From CAZWSE01 sp964636575 (GTDB taxonomy: Bacteria > Pseudomonadota > Alphaproteobacteria > Rhodobacterales > Rhodobacteraceae), in assembly GCA_964636575.1 (NCBI GenBank), contig CAZWSE010000147.1:1-6166 (forward strand): a stretch of DNA of 6,166 bases, written 5' to 3'. How positions within the stretch are numbered: the stretch's first letter is position 1; the number at the start of each line of letters is the position of its first letter. Shown in pieces: positions 5,664 to 6,166 of this stretch. The translations under genes and the position numbers were made by a program. The notes under the pieces are model-generated. The model saw only the letters and a list, made by a program, of their open reading frames with translations. It ran no database searches and was not told where the DNA came from.

Positions 5664-6166
5664 ATGGATCACACGACCGTACTTGCGGGCCTGACGCCCG
5701 AGCGAAAAGCCTTTCTGACCCAGCGCTCCAACAGCGACGGCTTGCGTCACTTGTGCGGCTATCTGGCTGCGATGGCGATCTGTACCGCATACATCGCATT
5801 CCAAGCCCCGTTCTGGGGGTTTGCGCTGCTGCCCCAAGGCATTCTGATCAGCTTTTTGTTCACCCTCAGCCATGAATGCACGCACTACACGCCATTCCGC
5901 TCAAAGAGGCTGAATGACCTAACAGGTCACGCCATTGGCGCGCTGCTTGCAATGCCCTTCACGTGGTTCCGGTACTTTCATCTGGCCCATCATAAATACA
6001 CCAATGATCCCGACAATGACCCTGAGTTAGAGGGCGGCGGGCGGCCCGAAACATGGGTGCAGTACGTTGTTCATCTGTCAGGGTTCGGATTTTGGAAAGG
6101 CGGGCTGACAACCATTTGGCGCAACGCCTTTTACCCTATCACCGCGTCTTATCTCCCACCGCGGCA
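5664..6166 (+). CDS. Membrane fatty-acid-desaturase-family protein (partial, C-terminus beyond window)
   Basis: This is an integral membrane, non-haem di-iron oxygenase of the fatty acid desaturase superfamily (PF00487). The 167 visible residues begin MDHTTVLAGLTPERKAF. Two hydrophobic spans lie at about 28-46 and 50-69, then the first histidine box SHECTH (H70 and H74). A further membrane stretch (about 86-100) precedes the second box HLAHH (H106, H109, H110), followed by KYTNDPDNDPEL (111-122). The third histidine box, expected near the C-terminus, is off the right edge. Substrate is not clear: lipid acyl chains are the default guess, but some members act on carotenoids or other hydrophobic compounds. 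It lies 31 bases after the cupin stop and may be in the same operon, though it has its own good ribosome site and could have its own promoter. Confidence 0.88.
   Translation, partial: MDHTTVLAGLTPERKAFLTQRSNSDGLRHLCGYLAAMAICTAYIAFQAPFWGFALLPQGILISFLFTLSHECTHYTPFRSKRLNDLTGHAIGALLAMPFTWFRYFHLAHHKYTNDPDNDPELEGGGRPETWVQYVVHLSGFGFWKGGLTTIWRNAFYPITASYLPPR

Overview
The window looks like an ordinary chromosomal segment of an alphaproteobacterium. It is most likely from the Rhodobacterales (roseobacter-type), judging from protein character, moderately high GC, GC-leaning third codon positions and the type of Fur-family regulator. The genus cannot be fixed from the sequence alone. I see no tRNA, rRNA, CRISPR array, insertion sequence, prophage gene or sign of recent transfer, and no gene set that looks like an undescribed system.

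Layout, left to right. (1) Positions 1-995, minus strand: the N-terminal 331 residues of a RhlE-like DEAD-box RNA helicase, whose C-terminus lies off the left edge. It probably starts at TTG. (2) Positions 996-1346: a 351-base divergent intergenic region with a doubtful 42-codon ORF on the helicase strand and two loose inverted repeats. (3) Positions 1347-1760, plus strand: a Fur-family metalloregulator of the alphaproteobacterial Fur/Mur kind without the CxxC motif. (4) Positions 1761-1864: a convergent gap holding a run of three short hairpins. (5) Positions 1865-2893, minus strand: an AbrB-family (PF05145-type) polytopic membrane protein with a clear internal duplication. (6) Positions 2894-3001: a divergent promoter gap with a 7-bp inverted repeat. 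(7) From 3002 to the right edge, four plus-strand genes in tight order: a DMT/EamA-family transporter, enolase (eno), a cupin of the DUF985 family, and the N-terminal part of a membrane fatty-acid-desaturase-family protein.

How the genes may work together. The four right-hand genes have gaps of 55, -4 and 31 bases and could be one transcription unit. The eno-cupin junction is an ATGA overlap, which suggests translational coupling. Enolase is the glycolytic anchor. The cupin and desaturase have no known metabolic link to it, so co-transcription need not mean shared function. The left half is made of independent housekeeping or regulatory units: RNA remodelling, metal-responsive repression and a membrane protein of uncertain role. 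The most useful items for a second look are the TTG start and leader of the helicase, the small ORF upstream of it, and the eno-cupin-desaturase arrangement.
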